Notes: generated from the letters alone by a model not told the origin. A DNA stretch of 34,001 nucleotides from an uncultured Terriglobales bacterium (GCA_955652395.1 CATPBJ010000044.1:1-34001); one strand, 5' to 3'. Numbered from the stretch's first letter, positions 18,484-26,994 are shown. A program made the numbers and translations.

Positions 18484-19515
18484 ATGAACATTCCCGATCT
18501 GAAGCAGCGACTGGTGTCGGCGGCGCCGGTCGAAGACGATTCTTCATTTGAGCTGAAGCTGCGGCCACAACGACTAGCAGAGTTCATCGGACAGCCCAAA
18601 GTCAAAGAGAACTTGGCCGTTGCCATCGAGGCCGCACGTTCCCGGGGCGAAGCTCTGGATCACGTTCTGCTCTACGGTCCGCCTGGGCTGGGCAAGACTA
18701 CTCTCGCTACCATCATTGCCAACGAACTGGCGGTGCCGTTCCAGCAGACTTCCGGGCCAACGCTCCAAATTAAAGGTGACCTCACCGCCATCCTGACCAA
18801 TCTCCGCGACAAGCAAGTGTTGTTCATTGATGAAGTCCACCGGTTGCAGCCGGCGCTCGAGGAGCTCCTCTATTCCGCCCTCGAAGACTACAAGCTGGAC
18901 ATTATGATCGGGCAGGGGCCGTCGGCGCGCACGCACACCATGGACGTGAAGCCGTTCACTTTCATTGGCGCGACCACTCGCGCCGGGTTGCTTTCATCGC
19001 CGCTGCGGTCGCGTTTCGGCATCGTGTTACGGCTGGAGTTTTACACTCACGAAGACTTGCGCATTATCGTGGAACGATCGGCAGAGATTCTTGCTATTGG
19101 GATCGACCATGCCGGAGCGCTCGAAATTGCCAGCCGCTCTCGCGGAACTCCGCGCATCGCCAACCGTTTGTTGCGCAGGGTCCGCGATTATGCCCAGGTA
19201 CGCAGTGCGGGAAAGATCGACCTACCGACAGCTCAAGCTGCGCTGCAGATGCTGGAAGTTGATCGTCATGGCTTCGATGAAGTGGATCGCAAGCTGCTGC
19301 TGACCATTATTGAGAAATATCAGGGCGGCCCGGTGGGAGTGAACACGTTGGCCGCTGCCCTGGCCGAGGAGCAGGATGCAATTGAAGAAATCTATGAGCC
19401 GTTCCTGATCCAGATCGGATTTTTGAACCGGACTCCGCGCGGGCGTGTGGCGACGCAATTGGCGTACGAACATTTCGGGATTACTCCGAATCGGAAGCAG
19501 AGCTCGCTGTTCTAG
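18484..19515 (+). CDS. ruvB: Holliday junction branch-migration helicase RuvB
   Basis: A 343-residue AAA+ ATPase that, as hexamers on RuvA-bound four-way junctions, pumps DNA and drives branch migration. Walker A is GPPGLGKTT at about residues 67-75 and Walker [10 protein letters not shown] about 119. The sensor-I segment [20 protein letters not shown] and the C-terminal winged-helix with [17 protein letters not shown] are intact. ATG 18484 gives a normal N-terminus leading to [12 protein letters not shown]; an in-frame GTG at 18472 would add four residues. Neither has a Shine-Dalgarno. ruvA follows 82 bases later. Confidence 0.97.
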   Translation: MNIPDLKQRLVSAAPVEDDSSFELKLRPQRLAEFIGQPKVKENLAVAIEAARSRGEALDHVLLYGPPGLGKTTLATIIANELAVPFQQTSGPTLQIKGDLTAILTNLRDKQVLFIDEVHRLQPALEELLYSALEDYKLDIMIGQGPSARTHTMDVKPFTFIGATTRAGLLSSPLRSRFGIVLRLEFYTHEDLRIIVERSAEILAIGIDHAGALEIASRSRGTPRIANRLLRRVRDYAQVRSAGKIDLPTAQAALQMLEVDRHGFDEVDRKLLLTIIEKYQGGPVGVNTLAAALAEEQDAIEEIYEPFLIQIGFLNRTPRGRVATQLAYEHFGITPNRKQSSLF

Positions 19516-19592
19516 TCGTCAGTCATCGGTCGTCAGTCTTCAGCAACATCCAGACCTAGCCAACGACTGAAGACCGATGACCGACGACTGAT
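19514..19592. repeat. Imperfect inverted repeat between ruvB and ruvA
   Basis: The left arm 19514-19544 is built of GTCGTCAG, TCATCGGTC and CTTCAG. The right arm 19562-19592 is its inverted counterpart (CGACTGAAG, ACCGATGAC, CGACGACTGA). About 17 bases separate them. It starts inside the ruvB stop and ends five bases before the ruvA ATG. Confidence 0.6.
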
Positions 19593-19597
19593 TTCCT

Positions 19598-20188
19598 ATG
19601 ATTGCCCATCTGCGCGGACGGCTGCTGGCGAAGCATCCCAACCAGGTCATTGTTGAGACCGGCGGTGTCGGGTATGACGTCACCATCAGCGTTCCTACTT
19701 TTTCTGATCTGCCCGGGGTTGGCGGCGAGGTTGCCCTGCACATTCACACCCATGTGCGGGAAGACATCATTGCGCTTTATGGATTTCTACGTCCTGCCGA
19801 GAAGACACTGTTTGAGAAGCTGATCACTGTAAGCGGCATCGGTCCGAAGCTCGCCATCACCATTCTGAGCGGCATGGCCGCCGACGAGATGGTCAGTGCC
19901 ATTCGCGGCAACGATATCGCACGGCTCACCCGCATTCCCGGAGTCGGCAAGAAGACTGCCGAGCGCATGGTGCTCGAACTGCGCGACAAGCTGGCAGTGG
20001 AAAAAGTCGGAGAGATCGCCGCAGCACCCACCATGAGCGCCATCGAAGCAGACGTGCTCTCCGCGCTGATAAATCTGGGATATCAACGAGTAGCGGCAGA
20101 GAAGGCTTTGACAGCGGTCTCCAAGAACGGCAAAACCGGCCCCTTCGATGTCTGGTTTAGAGAAGCTCTGGCCGTTCTCTCGAAATAA
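19598..20188 (+). CDS. ruvA: Holliday junction DNA-binding protein RuvA
   Basis: A 196-residue protein whose tetramer clamps four-way junctions and recruits RuvB. Domain I (1-64) is an OB fold with MIAHLRGRL and GGVGYDV. Domain II carries two helix-hairpin-helix motifs, VSGIGPKLA and IPGVGKKTAERM, about residues 79-87 and 109-120. The C-terminal domain III (about 150-196, ending VWFREALAVLSK) is the flexible RuvB-contact part. The ATG follows the inverted repeat with no Shine-Dalgarno. Gene order ruvB-ruvA is the reverse of the enteric ruvAB operon. Confidence 0.96.
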   Translation: MIAHLRGRLLAKHPNQVIVETGGVGYDVTISVPTFSDLPGVGGEVALHIHTHVREDIIALYGFLRPAEKTLFEKLITVSGIGPKLAITILSGMAADEMVSAIRGNDIARLTRIPGVGKKTAERMVLELRDKLAVEKVGEIAAAPTMSAIEADVLSALINLGYQRVAAEKALTAVSKNGKTGPFDVWFREALAVLSK

Positions 20189-20486
20189 TTCTGAGTCGAT
20201 TCCGCACGGAACTGAGCATAATCTCCGAACGCCGTGGAGCGGCTGGAAAGCTGGTGTGCGAGTCGCCTTCGCTACGCGTAGCCCTGCTGGCAAACATACC
20301 CACGCGGGTAAGGCCTAGAATCGCGCCGAAAAAGACTGCAGTGAACATGATGCTGAGCGGAGATCCGCCATTTCCATGAGCGAAAATGAAGGCAGTGTAT
20401 GCGCCAGCCACCGTCCAAAAAGCCATCCGCAAATACGAGGTATTACCTGGTGGGCCCTTCTCCCACCACCTCCTGCAACTAGCCAT
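20157..20486 (-). CDS. Small hypothetical membrane protein
   Basis: About 109 residues when started at ATG 20486 (MASCRRWWEKG); the frame opens further up. Two hydrophobic segments, MAFWTVAGAYTAFIFAHG and SIMFTAVFFGAILGLTRVG, suggest a two-pass membrane protein, followed by a basic, Ser/Arg-rich tail. The last 32 bases overlap the 3' end of ruvA on the opposite strand. I do not recognise the family; the tail looks compositionally weak, so the real stop may be as given or the ORF may be partly spurious. Confidence 0.5.
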   Translation of the reverse strand: MASCRRWWEKGPPGNTSYLRMAFWTVAGAYTAFIFAHGNGGSPLSIMFTAVFFGAILGLTRVGMFASRATRSEGDSHTSFPAAPRRSEIMLSSVRNRLRIISRERPELL

Positions 20487-20531
20487 TCTCGCTTCTCGAC
20501 TCGTGCTCCGCGGGCCATCTGTCACCCGGCG

Positions 20532-20663
20532 TTATAGCAGCGCAGCGGTTTGCGTAAGCGCGGTCACCAGGATCAGCAACAACGTGACGAAAATCACGGA
20601 GCCGCTGACCAGCAGCAAGATTTCGCTCAGCATATCAGCGTCCATTAAATCTTCCGGGTGCAT
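20532..20663 (-). CDS. Very small single-pass membrane protein
   Basis: A 43-residue peptide starting MHPEDLMDADMLSEI, followed by one strong hydrophobic helix and ending TQTAALL. GGAG and AGGA occur within GGAGAGGAAG 8-15 bases ahead of ATG 20663 on the minus strand. Its position just upstream of the 20157-20486 gene suggests a two-gene unit of small membrane proteins. Function unknown. Confidence 0.45.
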   Translation of the reverse strand: MHPEDLMDADMLSEILLLVSGSVIFVTLLLILVTALTQTAALL

Positions 20664-21042
20664 CGGCGTCTTCCTCTCCAGTGGGTCAGCGCAATTGTGG
20701 ACATCCCTGGGCGCGCCATCGAGACTCTTATCAATCGCGGCCCGCACTGTGTCCGGGGACCGGCCTTAAGAGGGCAGGCCGTCTGGTTTGGCGGGTACTG
20801 CTCTCTCGAGACATCAATAGGGTCGCTCATTGACTTTGGCAATACTGTGCAGAATGACTCATTTCGCGAGGCGCGTCCCGAAACGGCCGACCGTTAAGAA
20901 CGTAAATGTGGAAAAGTCGCGGACTCCGCCGCTTCATCGGAATCCGCGCCTAGGGCTATGACCTCCCAATAGTGGTGTTCACCCTGGAAGCAGGTTTCGA
21001 GCACGGCCATCCGTGCATGCGCGGGCGAGGTTGAAGGAGAAG
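20664..21042. other. Intergenic region with no recognised gene
   Basis: About 380 bases between the small membrane protein and the HD-GYP gene. Six-frame reading gives only short frames without recognisable domains. No strong hairpin or promoter pair was found apart from a lone TTGACT near 20831. Confidence 0.3.
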
Positions 21043-22053
21043 CTAGCCGGCGGCGGCGGCGGCCAAAGTCTTTGGTTGAGCTTCACCTTCGTCAGCTCTT
21101 ATGAGGTCAGCTCTGATAAGATCCTCAAACGCAGCCCACACCTTTGAGTCCCACCAGCCCTTCTTGACTTCATTCTCCATGACACTGAGAACCGCGGCGG
21201 TCGAGAGTGCTGTTTTGTATGGGCGCTGCGTGCTCAAGGCATCGTAAACATCCACGATCTGCAGCACTCGGGCTGTGAGCGGAATTTGTTCGCCCTTGAG
21301 ACCGTCCGGATACCCGGATCCATCCATCTTCTCGTGATGATGGCGAATGATCGGCAGCACGAGTTGAAAAGATTTTAAAGATGCACAAATGCGCTCCCCG
21401 ACGACGGGATGCAGGCGAACGATCATTTGCTCACTGCGGGTGAGGCGGGTGGGCTTGAGCAGGATGGAATCCGGCACCGCCACCTTGCCGATATCGTGGA
21501 CGATGCCAGCGCGGCGCAGCGCCTTGATCTCTTCTGCCGGCAGACCCATATGCTCACCTAATCGCGCCGAATAGTCTGCCAGGCGTTCGCAATGCCCCTG
21601 GGTGTACGGATCCTTTCCTTCGATGCTGCGCGCCAAAGCAAAAAGCACAGCTTCGGCTCGTTCGAGTTCATCGGTGAAGGTTTTCAAGCGAAGCAGGGAA
21701 CGAACCCGGGCGATCAATGGTTCGCGCTGCACCGGCTTGTTCAGAAAGTCGTCGGCTCCGGCCTCGATCCCTGCGACCCGGTCCTGGGTGGCGGTTAGGG
21801 CTGTAATCAAGACGACCGGAACCAGCATTGTTTCCGGGTTGTCCTTGATGCGACGGCAAACCTCGGTGCCGTGCAGCTTGGGCATGTTCACGTCCAACAG
21901 AAGCAGGTCCGGTTGCACGCGCTGAAACTCTGCCAGTGCCATCTCGCCATCCCGTGCGGTCACAACCGTGTAGCCTTCGAGCGAAAGCAAACCCTCCAGA
22001 CCCGCGAGACTGGATTCGTGGTCGTCCGCAATAAGAATCGTGGCCGGCATCAC
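21043..22053 (-). CDS. Response regulator with HD-GYP c-di-GMP phosphodiesterase output
   Basis: A 336-residue protein. Residues 1-120 form a receiver with acidic pocket DD (10-11), phospho-acceptor Asp54 (LLLLDVNMPK) and Lys107 (NKPV). The HD-GYP domain has HDIGK (186-190), HHHEKMDGSGYPDG (238-251) and VDVYDALSTQRPYK. All metal-binding and GYP residues are intact, so it should hydrolyse cyclic di-GMP when phosphorylated. The C-terminus contains a tandem DLIRAD repeat and an Ala-rich tail. The start may be GTG 22053 or ATG 22050; no Shine-Dalgarno. No histidine kinase gene is adjacent. Confidence 0.93.
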   Translation of the reverse strand: MMPATILIADDHESSLAGLEGLLSLEGYTVVTARDGEMALAEFQRVQPDLLLLDVNMPKLHGTEVCRRIKDNPETMLVPVVLITALTATQDRVAGIEAGADDFLNKPVQREPLIARVRSLLRLKTFTDELERAEAVLFALARSIEGKDPYTQGHCERLADYSARLGEHMGLPAEEIKALRRAGIVHDIGKVAVPDSILLKPTRLTRSEQMIVRLHPVVGERICASLKSFQLVLPIIRHHHEKMDGSGYPDGLKGEQIPLTARVLQIVDVYDALSTQRPYKTALSTAAVLSVMENEVKKGWWDSKVWAAFEDLIRADLIRADEGEAQPKTLAAAAAG

Positions 22054-22065
22054 TGATGGATGTAG

Positions 22066-22079
22066 TTACTCATCAGTAA
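22066..22079. promoter_or_regulatory. Dyad upstream of the HD-GYP gene
   Basis: A perfect dyad TTACT-CATC-AGTAA lies 12-26 bases ahead of the start codon. It may be an operator or the base of the leader; no known regulator consensus was matched. Confidence 0.3.
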
Positions 22080-22197
22080 GTCTGCGGCAGAGCGGCGCGA
22101 ATTGGAAGATTACCCATGTAACCCAAACGTCAGGGGCCATTCAAAGGCAGGTGTCGCTAGGCTTTACAGAAGTAGTCCCCGGGAAGGAAATCAGCCC

Positions 22198-22957
22198 TCA
22201 GGAATCAGGTTTTGCCCGTTGACCCCAGGCTCTAGTGAGTGCCAGGTAAGTTCCAGTTACATATCCGAGAGTATGCCCGCCCAGGATGTCCGAAGCAAAA
22301 CGCTTCTTTCCTCCGACGCAGGCGAGACTGACGCCCGTTGCTAACCCGTAAACACCCCACTTGAGCCAAAACTTGTGCGGGTACCGGTGGGCCATAACGC
22401 TTGCGAATGCGAAGCTGGTCGCGGCATGCCCCAAGGAAAATGACCTGCCACCCTCCCAAAATTCAGCGTGGGGGGGTGGGTTGTAGGCACATTGGCGGTT
22501 GGTGGCGACGTTGAGCCCATAGGTCATCACATTCGCGGCGCCCATAGATTCAAGAGCAGTGAAGCCCAGGGTTTGCCGCATAGGACGAGCGGTGTCCGGA
22601 GCAACCCACAACGTACATCAGTCCAGCCGCGCCCAGTTTAATTCCAAGGCTAACGTTGGATCCCCGCGATGCCGCCCGGGCGAACGAGATCGACTGAATG
22701 TGGCTGTTGACACCTCTTGCGATCAGTAGCTCGGTGGCGGCGGCAAAGGGGCAACTCCCATTTGAGGTTGCTCGGCCGAATAGCGTTATGGGGCGCGGTG
22801 GCAAGCCCATGACCGAACGTGGACGCGGTGTGGGTAGCTGGCCTGCGATCTGACGACATCCACCATCGCCTGCACTCGCTGGGTCTTGGGCTGCCAAAGT
22901 CAGGGCTGTACAACAAATTAGTATCAGCAGCACCCAGCGGATTATTCGGAGTCCCAT
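22198..22957 (-). pseudogene. PAP2-family phosphatase, broken by at least two frameshifts
   Basis: Three reading frames on the minus strand form one protein. Frame one gives a signal peptide (MGLRIIRWVLLILICCTALT). A second frame gives RPSNLKWELPL, the first resumes with AAATELLIARGVNSHI and KLGAAGLMYVV, and a third carries VAPDTARPMRQTLGFTALE, TYGLNVATNRQ, SLGHAATSFAFASVMAHRYP and SDILGGHTLGYVTG. These match acidobacterial PAP2 phosphatases, acting on lipid phosphates at the outer face of the membrane. Removing one base in AAAGGGG (22745-22751) and one in CCC (22605-22607) joins the main parts. The usual PSGH signature reads SLGH. An opposite-sign shift is needed near the N-terminus. Confidence 0.7.
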
Positions 22958-23001
22958 ATTTGCGTCCATTCGCTGTTCAGTCCAATCAGTGTTCTGTCCA
23001 A

Positions 23002-24604
23002 TCAATGTCCCGGAAATCGAGATGCGCGAGCGTTTTCCTTGTGGGGTTTCTTATCGTCCCGGGCACTCAGGTCCACTCCAAACGATGGATGCTCGTAGGT
23101 GCCTGTGATCTTGACCGGCATTACGTAGCCGACGTGTTTTTTCTTGAAGAACGGATCCAGTACTTTCAACATCAGTGCTTTCACGCCCCGGGTTGTCTTA
23201 GAAGGCTCGGAGTCGGTTTTTAGCGTCCCATGCAGATCAATTTTTTTCGGTGAGCAGGTTGTAAGTTCCTTGCATCTGGGCCAACGCGCCCGGAACACTA
23301 AATGAAAGATTGGAGAATCTGGCCGTGCCATCCTTAAGTAACACGTGCCCCTTCAAGTCAGAGAGCACGGTCTCAGCCTCGCCTTCGTCTCTTTCAGTCT
23401 TACCCCGATCGGGGTCTCCCCGGGCCCCCTCGCTGAGACTATTGACTCCCTCCTGCGTGTCGGATTTTGTAAAGCTCCCGGCGACAATTCCAAAGTCGCC
23501 CTGCAATTCCACTTTCTTCAGAAATGGGCGCTGTCCCGGCGGTACGGAGACTTTTGCCTTGAAGCTGACGACCCCGGACATTGGAGCCGATGGCGACTTG
23601 GCGAAGAGTAGCAGAATGTCCTGAATCCGCCCTTCTTTGGCTGCTAATTCGAGTGACGCCGTCTTGCCAGCCTGGCCCACGGTTCCCGCTACACTGCCTT
23701 CCGTCCACACCGTCGTCTTCCCGAAAGATGCAGTTACTTTCTGCACGAAAGTGTCTCCGTTCTCACCGTTCACGACTGCATGGAACTGGGTTTTCAGTTG
23801 CACATGGTGAGAGCTTGAAGTCACAGCAAAACGCGAAACGTCGGTGGCACCGTCAACCGTAATGTGACCGATCACGCCTGCGAACGTGCCCGAGGAAGAT
23901 AGCAGACCACTGATTCCGTGGAACACGCCCAGGTCCGCTTGTTGGAACAGGTACTCTCCGGAGACCGCAGTCTGGCCCACATTGTCCGGGTTCCAGGGAC
24001 CGAAATTCCCATTTGTGATGATTTCTCCCGGAGGTTCCGGGTTCGACAGCGTCGCTTTAAACGTCGCTGGCCCGTTGCTGCCGACATCGCTAAGAGTGAA
24101 CTTATGGAGAGCAAACTTGAGCGGCAGCTTGTCCGCCTGACGCGACGCAACTTCGAGAACCGCTCCGTCTGCGACCAGGTAGTCGATCACAACTGTCGAT
24201 CTCGGCGGCGCTTTGAACTGCTCAGTTCCCCGGGGTGGTATCAGAACGCGCATTCCCTCCACAAGAACGCGCCTGACGTGCCTCGTCAAAAGGCCCCTAA
24301 AGCTGCCTTCAATCCTTATCCTTTCGATAGTGATGAGCGGCGGCGTACCGGCCTTGGGATTGTGCTGGAAAACGACATGTTCGAGCACGCAGCCCGGGCG
24401 CGGGAAGTAGGTCCCATGAAAGGCACTGACACTTACCTTGCTCAAGCTCTCGTCCCGCAACTCCTTTAAGACCGCTTCTCGGCTGAATGGCCAACGTGAC
24501 GCCATGAGAATAAGGACAGCAAGAAAAAAGACCATGATGACCAAGGCGGTCACCGGGAGTGTTCGTGACTTCAGGAAGGGCGCTGGTGTGAGCACTGTGG
24601 ACAT
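23002..24604 (-). pseudogene. AsmA-like protein split by a frameshift in a T7/A7 run
   Basis: The main frame (24604-23237, 455 residues) has an N-terminal membrane helix (TALVIMVFFLAVLILMASRW) and a long beta-rich periplasmic domain. It contains FNLSFSVPG-like SNLSFSVPGALAQMQGTYNL near its end, which is the AsmA-like C-terminal pattern. It stops at TGA just after TYNLLTEKN. The next frame continues with KIDLHGTLKTDSEPSKTTRG and KHVGYVMPVKITGTYEHPSF, which complete the family's C-terminus, ending at 23002. The break is in an A7 run (23241-23247); six A's restore the frame. AsmA-family proteins affect outer-membrane lipid or protein homeostasis. The PAP2 gene follows within about 45 bases. Confidence 0.75.
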
Positions 24605-24987
24605 CAGTGAGCGTGCAATCTGATAGGTCTTGGAAGCGAATAGTTGGACCCGGGTTGTTAACTGACACCGGAGAATTAGTTGGTCACTATCTCACTATAG
24701 AGTTCCTCAATTCTGAGCAAAACAGCACAGGCTTAGATCTCAGAAGGCGAGGGCCGGGCGAACGCTATGCGCAACCGATCGAATGTGAGCGGTTGTGAAC
24801 AGACAGTCAAATCCGTATCCGATAGAGTTCTGCTGTTCCACTCTGGATGCTCCAGGTTCCCAAGGCCGGAGTTAACCGGTGCACAACGCGCGAGTGTTCT
24901 GCCTTGTTCTGCCTAAGGACCGACAGCAAAATCAAATCCCAAGTGAAACCTGGTCCGCCCGCAAGGCGAGAATCTCAGGAGGATTCC
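24605..24987. other. Divergent intergenic region, AsmA-like / DUF5818-like
   Basis: About 380 bases. The open frame of the next gene extends back to 24847, but the segment lacks coding character and precedes a strong ribosome site. TCACTATAG near 24689-24698 is a possible -10 region; nothing else was recognised. Confidence 0.3.
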
Positions 24988-26061
24988 GTGAAAAGACTAT
25001 TCCTAGTAATGGTGGTATCGGCCCTGCTGGTGACGTTTGGGTTTGCGCAGACTCCCGACGCCGGCAGCAACTCAGCCCCGGCCAATGTTAAGGGCTGTTT
25101 GGGTGGAGGTGATGGCAACTACACAATTGCGGAAGACGGCACTCGTCAGATTTTCAAGATCACCACCAGCAGTGTTGATCTCAAGCCACATGTGGGTCAT
25201 GACGTGAAACTCACAGGTCACAAAGCAAGTGGGGCGGTGAGCTCCAGCGCGGCTGATAACAGCTTTGCTGTCACGGAACTGAGCATGATCGCCGAACACT
25301 GTGCTGCAGCCGCTGCTGTGCCCGCTGCGACGCTCATTCCGCCTTCAGAGACTGTCATTGCACCCGACCCAGCCGCCGCGGCACCCGCAACTGCCAGCGC
25401 ACCCGCTGCAATAGTCAGTCCGTCCGCGGCCAGCGCACCGGCTGTGGACGCTGCCGCACCAGCTGCGGCGGTCACTGTCAGCGCACCCCCTGCGGACGCT
25501 GCTGCACCCGCCGCGACGGTCAGTCCCTCTGCGGCCACGGCCAGCACACCCGCTGTGCAGACTGCTGCACCCGCTGCGGCCGTCCGCCCATCTCCGGCGC
25601 CTGCCAGCACGCGCGTTGTGGAGGCTGCTCCCGCCGCGCGACCGTCAGCCCATGCTCATAAAGTCGCAGCACCAAAGGCGGCAACCGCCAGCAAACCCGC
25701 GGAGACGGTTAGCCCGTCCCCCGAGCCAGCCAGCTCGCCACCAGCAGAGGCCACGACGCCGGCAGCGACAGCTACGCCGGTCACCCCGTCGGCAGAGGCT
25801 GTCAGCGCACCTGATGCAGCCGCACCTGCACCACCGGTAACTCATCGGGCCGGGTCTCTGACGCTCTTGATTGCGTTTGTCGTGCTGGTAATCGTCTTAG
25901 GCACGCCGGCCCCTCTCATTGGCAGGTGGAGAAAACGGAAAATGCTGGAGCGGGACGGCAGCCCAAATCTCTCTTTCACGAATGAAGTCAGCACGAATGA
26001 AGTGACGACGAATGACGCGAGCTCCGGCCAGGACGAGCCAGAACCGAGCAAAGTTGCCTAG
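24988..26061 (+). CDS. Exported DUF5818-like protein with Ala/Pro/Ser-rich linker and C-terminal membrane helix
   Basis: A 357-residue protein. Residues 1-21 are a signal peptide (VTFGFAQ). Residues 33-105 contain VKGCLGGGDGNYTIAEDG and VDLKPHVGHDVKLTGHK, the pattern of the DUF5818-type OB-like domain common in Acidobacteria. Residues about 110-290 are an Ala/Pro/Ser/Thr-rich stretch with degenerate repeats around TVSPSAA and PAAAV. Then comes one membrane helix (LTLLIAFVVLVIVLG), basic residues, and a tail with STNEV/TTNEV repeats. It is likely a membrane-anchored, wall-spanning or periplasm-spanning protein. GTG 24988 is chosen because AGGAGG lies at 24977-24982. Confidence 0.7.
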   Translation: MKRLFLVMVVSALLVTFGFAQTPDAGSNSAPANVKGCLGGGDGNYTIAEDGTRQIFKITTSSVDLKPHVGHDVKLTGHKASGAVSSSAADNSFAVTELSMIAEHCAAAAAVPAATLIPPSETVIAPDPAAAAPATASAPAAIVSPSAASAPAVDAAAPAAAVTVSAPPADAAAPAATVSPSAATASTPAVQTAAPAAAVRPSPAPASTRVVEAAPAARPSAHAHKVAAPKAATASKPAETVSPSPEPASSPPAEATTPAATATPVTPSAEAVSAPDAAAPAPPVTHRAGSLTLLIAFVVLVIVLGTPAPLIGRWRKRKMLERDGSPNLSFTNEVSTNEVTTNDASSGQDEPEPSKVA

Positions 26062-26128
26062 GCTCTTGGAGGGATCGTAATTCGGCGGTGACGCGAAAGA
26101 GCGGCCATTTCGAGGACGAGGAAACCGG

Positions 26129-26158
26129 GAAGGCGGAGTTTCAACTCCGCCTTCTCAA
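26129..26158. terminator. Bidirectional terminator between convergent genes
   Basis: A perfect 11-base stem GAAGGCGGAGT (26129-26139) / ACTCCGCCTTC (26144-26154) with a TTCA loop. It lies between the convergent 24988-26061 and 26179-26499 genes and is followed by TCAATAAG, with AT-rich sequence on both sides. Confidence 0.7.
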
Positions 26159-26178
26159 TAAGATAAGGGTGACAACGC

Positions 26179-26499
26179 TTACGCTGCTACTCCAGCGGAA
26201 ATCTTATGGAAGGTCGAGTTGACAACCTCACTGGTCTGCACCTTGGGCGTTCCCTCGATAAGTCTTGCTATGGTCTTCAACACTTCGGGGTAAGTATTGG
26301 TGTTGTAAGTTTCCGCGCTGGCTTTGTTGTCCCACAGACTGATGGCGGTCACATCGACTCCGCCGGGGCCGGAGAACGTAATTTCGTCCTTGAAGCCGTT
26401 CTGCCTGCGCAGTAAGGGAAGAATGTCCTTGTCAAATGTTCGGGTGTAGTCAGAAAGCATATTAGATTTCAGATGAAACGAGACGTTGCGTGCAAACAT
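26179..26499 (-). CDS. Antibiotic-biosynthesis-monooxygenase-like (dimeric alpha-beta barrel) protein
   Basis: A 106-residue protein. MFARNVSFHLKSNMLSDYTR and the later GFKDEITFSGPGG and VDVTAISLWDNKASAETYN follow the ABM fold pattern, a small ferredoxin-like dimer found in monooxygenases and heme- or quinone-modifying enzymes. No catalytic residue can be assigned, and many relatives are annotated only as hypothetical. AAGGAGG lies 6 bases before ATG 26499. Its upstream region is nearly identical to that of the divergent DUF2934 gene, so the two are probably co-regulated. Confidence 0.75.
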   Translation of the reverse strand: MFARNVSFHLKSNMLSDYTRTFDKDILPLLRRQNGFKDEITFSGPGGVDVTAISLWDNKASAETYNTNTYPEVLKTIARLIEGTPKVQTSEVVNSTFHKISAGVAA

Positions 26500-26521
26500 G
26501 TCAACCTCCTTAAAGGTTGTG

Positions 26522-26580
26522 GTTCGCTAAGATAGGGAGAACTTCAGATGGACTGACTTAGTTCAGGGAACCTGAAAGAG
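26522..26580 (-). promoter_or_regulatory. Shared upstream module, copy 1 (for the ABM-like gene)
   Basis: Read on the minus strand it contains TTCAGGTTCCCTGAACTAAG, then TCAGTCCATCTGAAG and CTTAG before the leader. The 16-base core CCCTGAACTAAGTCAG is identical to copy 2 at 26932-26947. TTCAGG-TTC-CCTGAA is a palindrome. The module ends about 23 bases before the start codon. Confidence 0.65.
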
Positions 26581-26920
26581 GAGTAAGGATACTCACTCCA
26601 CCTAACGGTTGCATTTGAGTGGCCGTCCGCATGAACCGCGTCAACTTGTTGTTTCGATACGTCACAGGGACGGATCCGGCGGCGCAGATTCGAGGTCTGT
26701 CGTGTGTACCTTTGGCGGGAAGCAAGCATAAACGGCAACCCTATCACCGCGTATTTCGACCTCGCGAAGATTTGCCACGCTCAAAGCCGGGAAATCGCGC
26801 AATAGGCAGTTCGAAATGCGCGAAGTTCGAATTGCGTGCCGGCGCTGGCTGGACCCCTGACTCTGCATTGACAAGGCGGTGCGATCAGCATAAGGTCAAA
26901 GATGAGAGTTTTTCTTACTT
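26581..26920. other. Central spacer between the two shared upstream modules
   Basis: About 340 bases with no recognised gene. A 107-codon plus-strand frame crosses it but its composition (Arg/Ser/His-rich) and lack of a ribosome site do not support coding. No transposase or known RNA was recognised. Confidence 0.3.
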
Positions 26921-26979
26921 CTCATTCAGACCCCTGAACTAAGTCAGCCCTTCTGAAGTCCCTCCCTCTTAGTTGCAAC
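26921..26979 (+). promoter_or_regulatory. Shared upstream module, copy 2 (for the DUF2934 gene)
   Basis: Contains CATTCAGACCCCTGAACTAA, then GTCAGCCCTTCTGAAG and CTTAG. It aligns with copy 1 for more than 50 bases with few gaps. It ends some 16 bases before the GTG at 26995, a similar distance as in copy 1. Confidence 0.65.
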
Positions 26980-26994
26980 CATACAGGAGTTAAC

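Noticed and set aside
26619..26942. 107-codon plus-strand frame in the 26.5-27.0 kb spacer
   Set aside because: No ribosome site, Arg/Ser-rich composition and its end runs into the shared upstream module.
26522..26979. A MITE with long terminal inverted repeats
   Set aside because: The inverted arms end at similar distances from two start codons and include leader-like sequence, and no target duplication is visible. Shared regulatory region fits better, though a MITE origin is not excluded.
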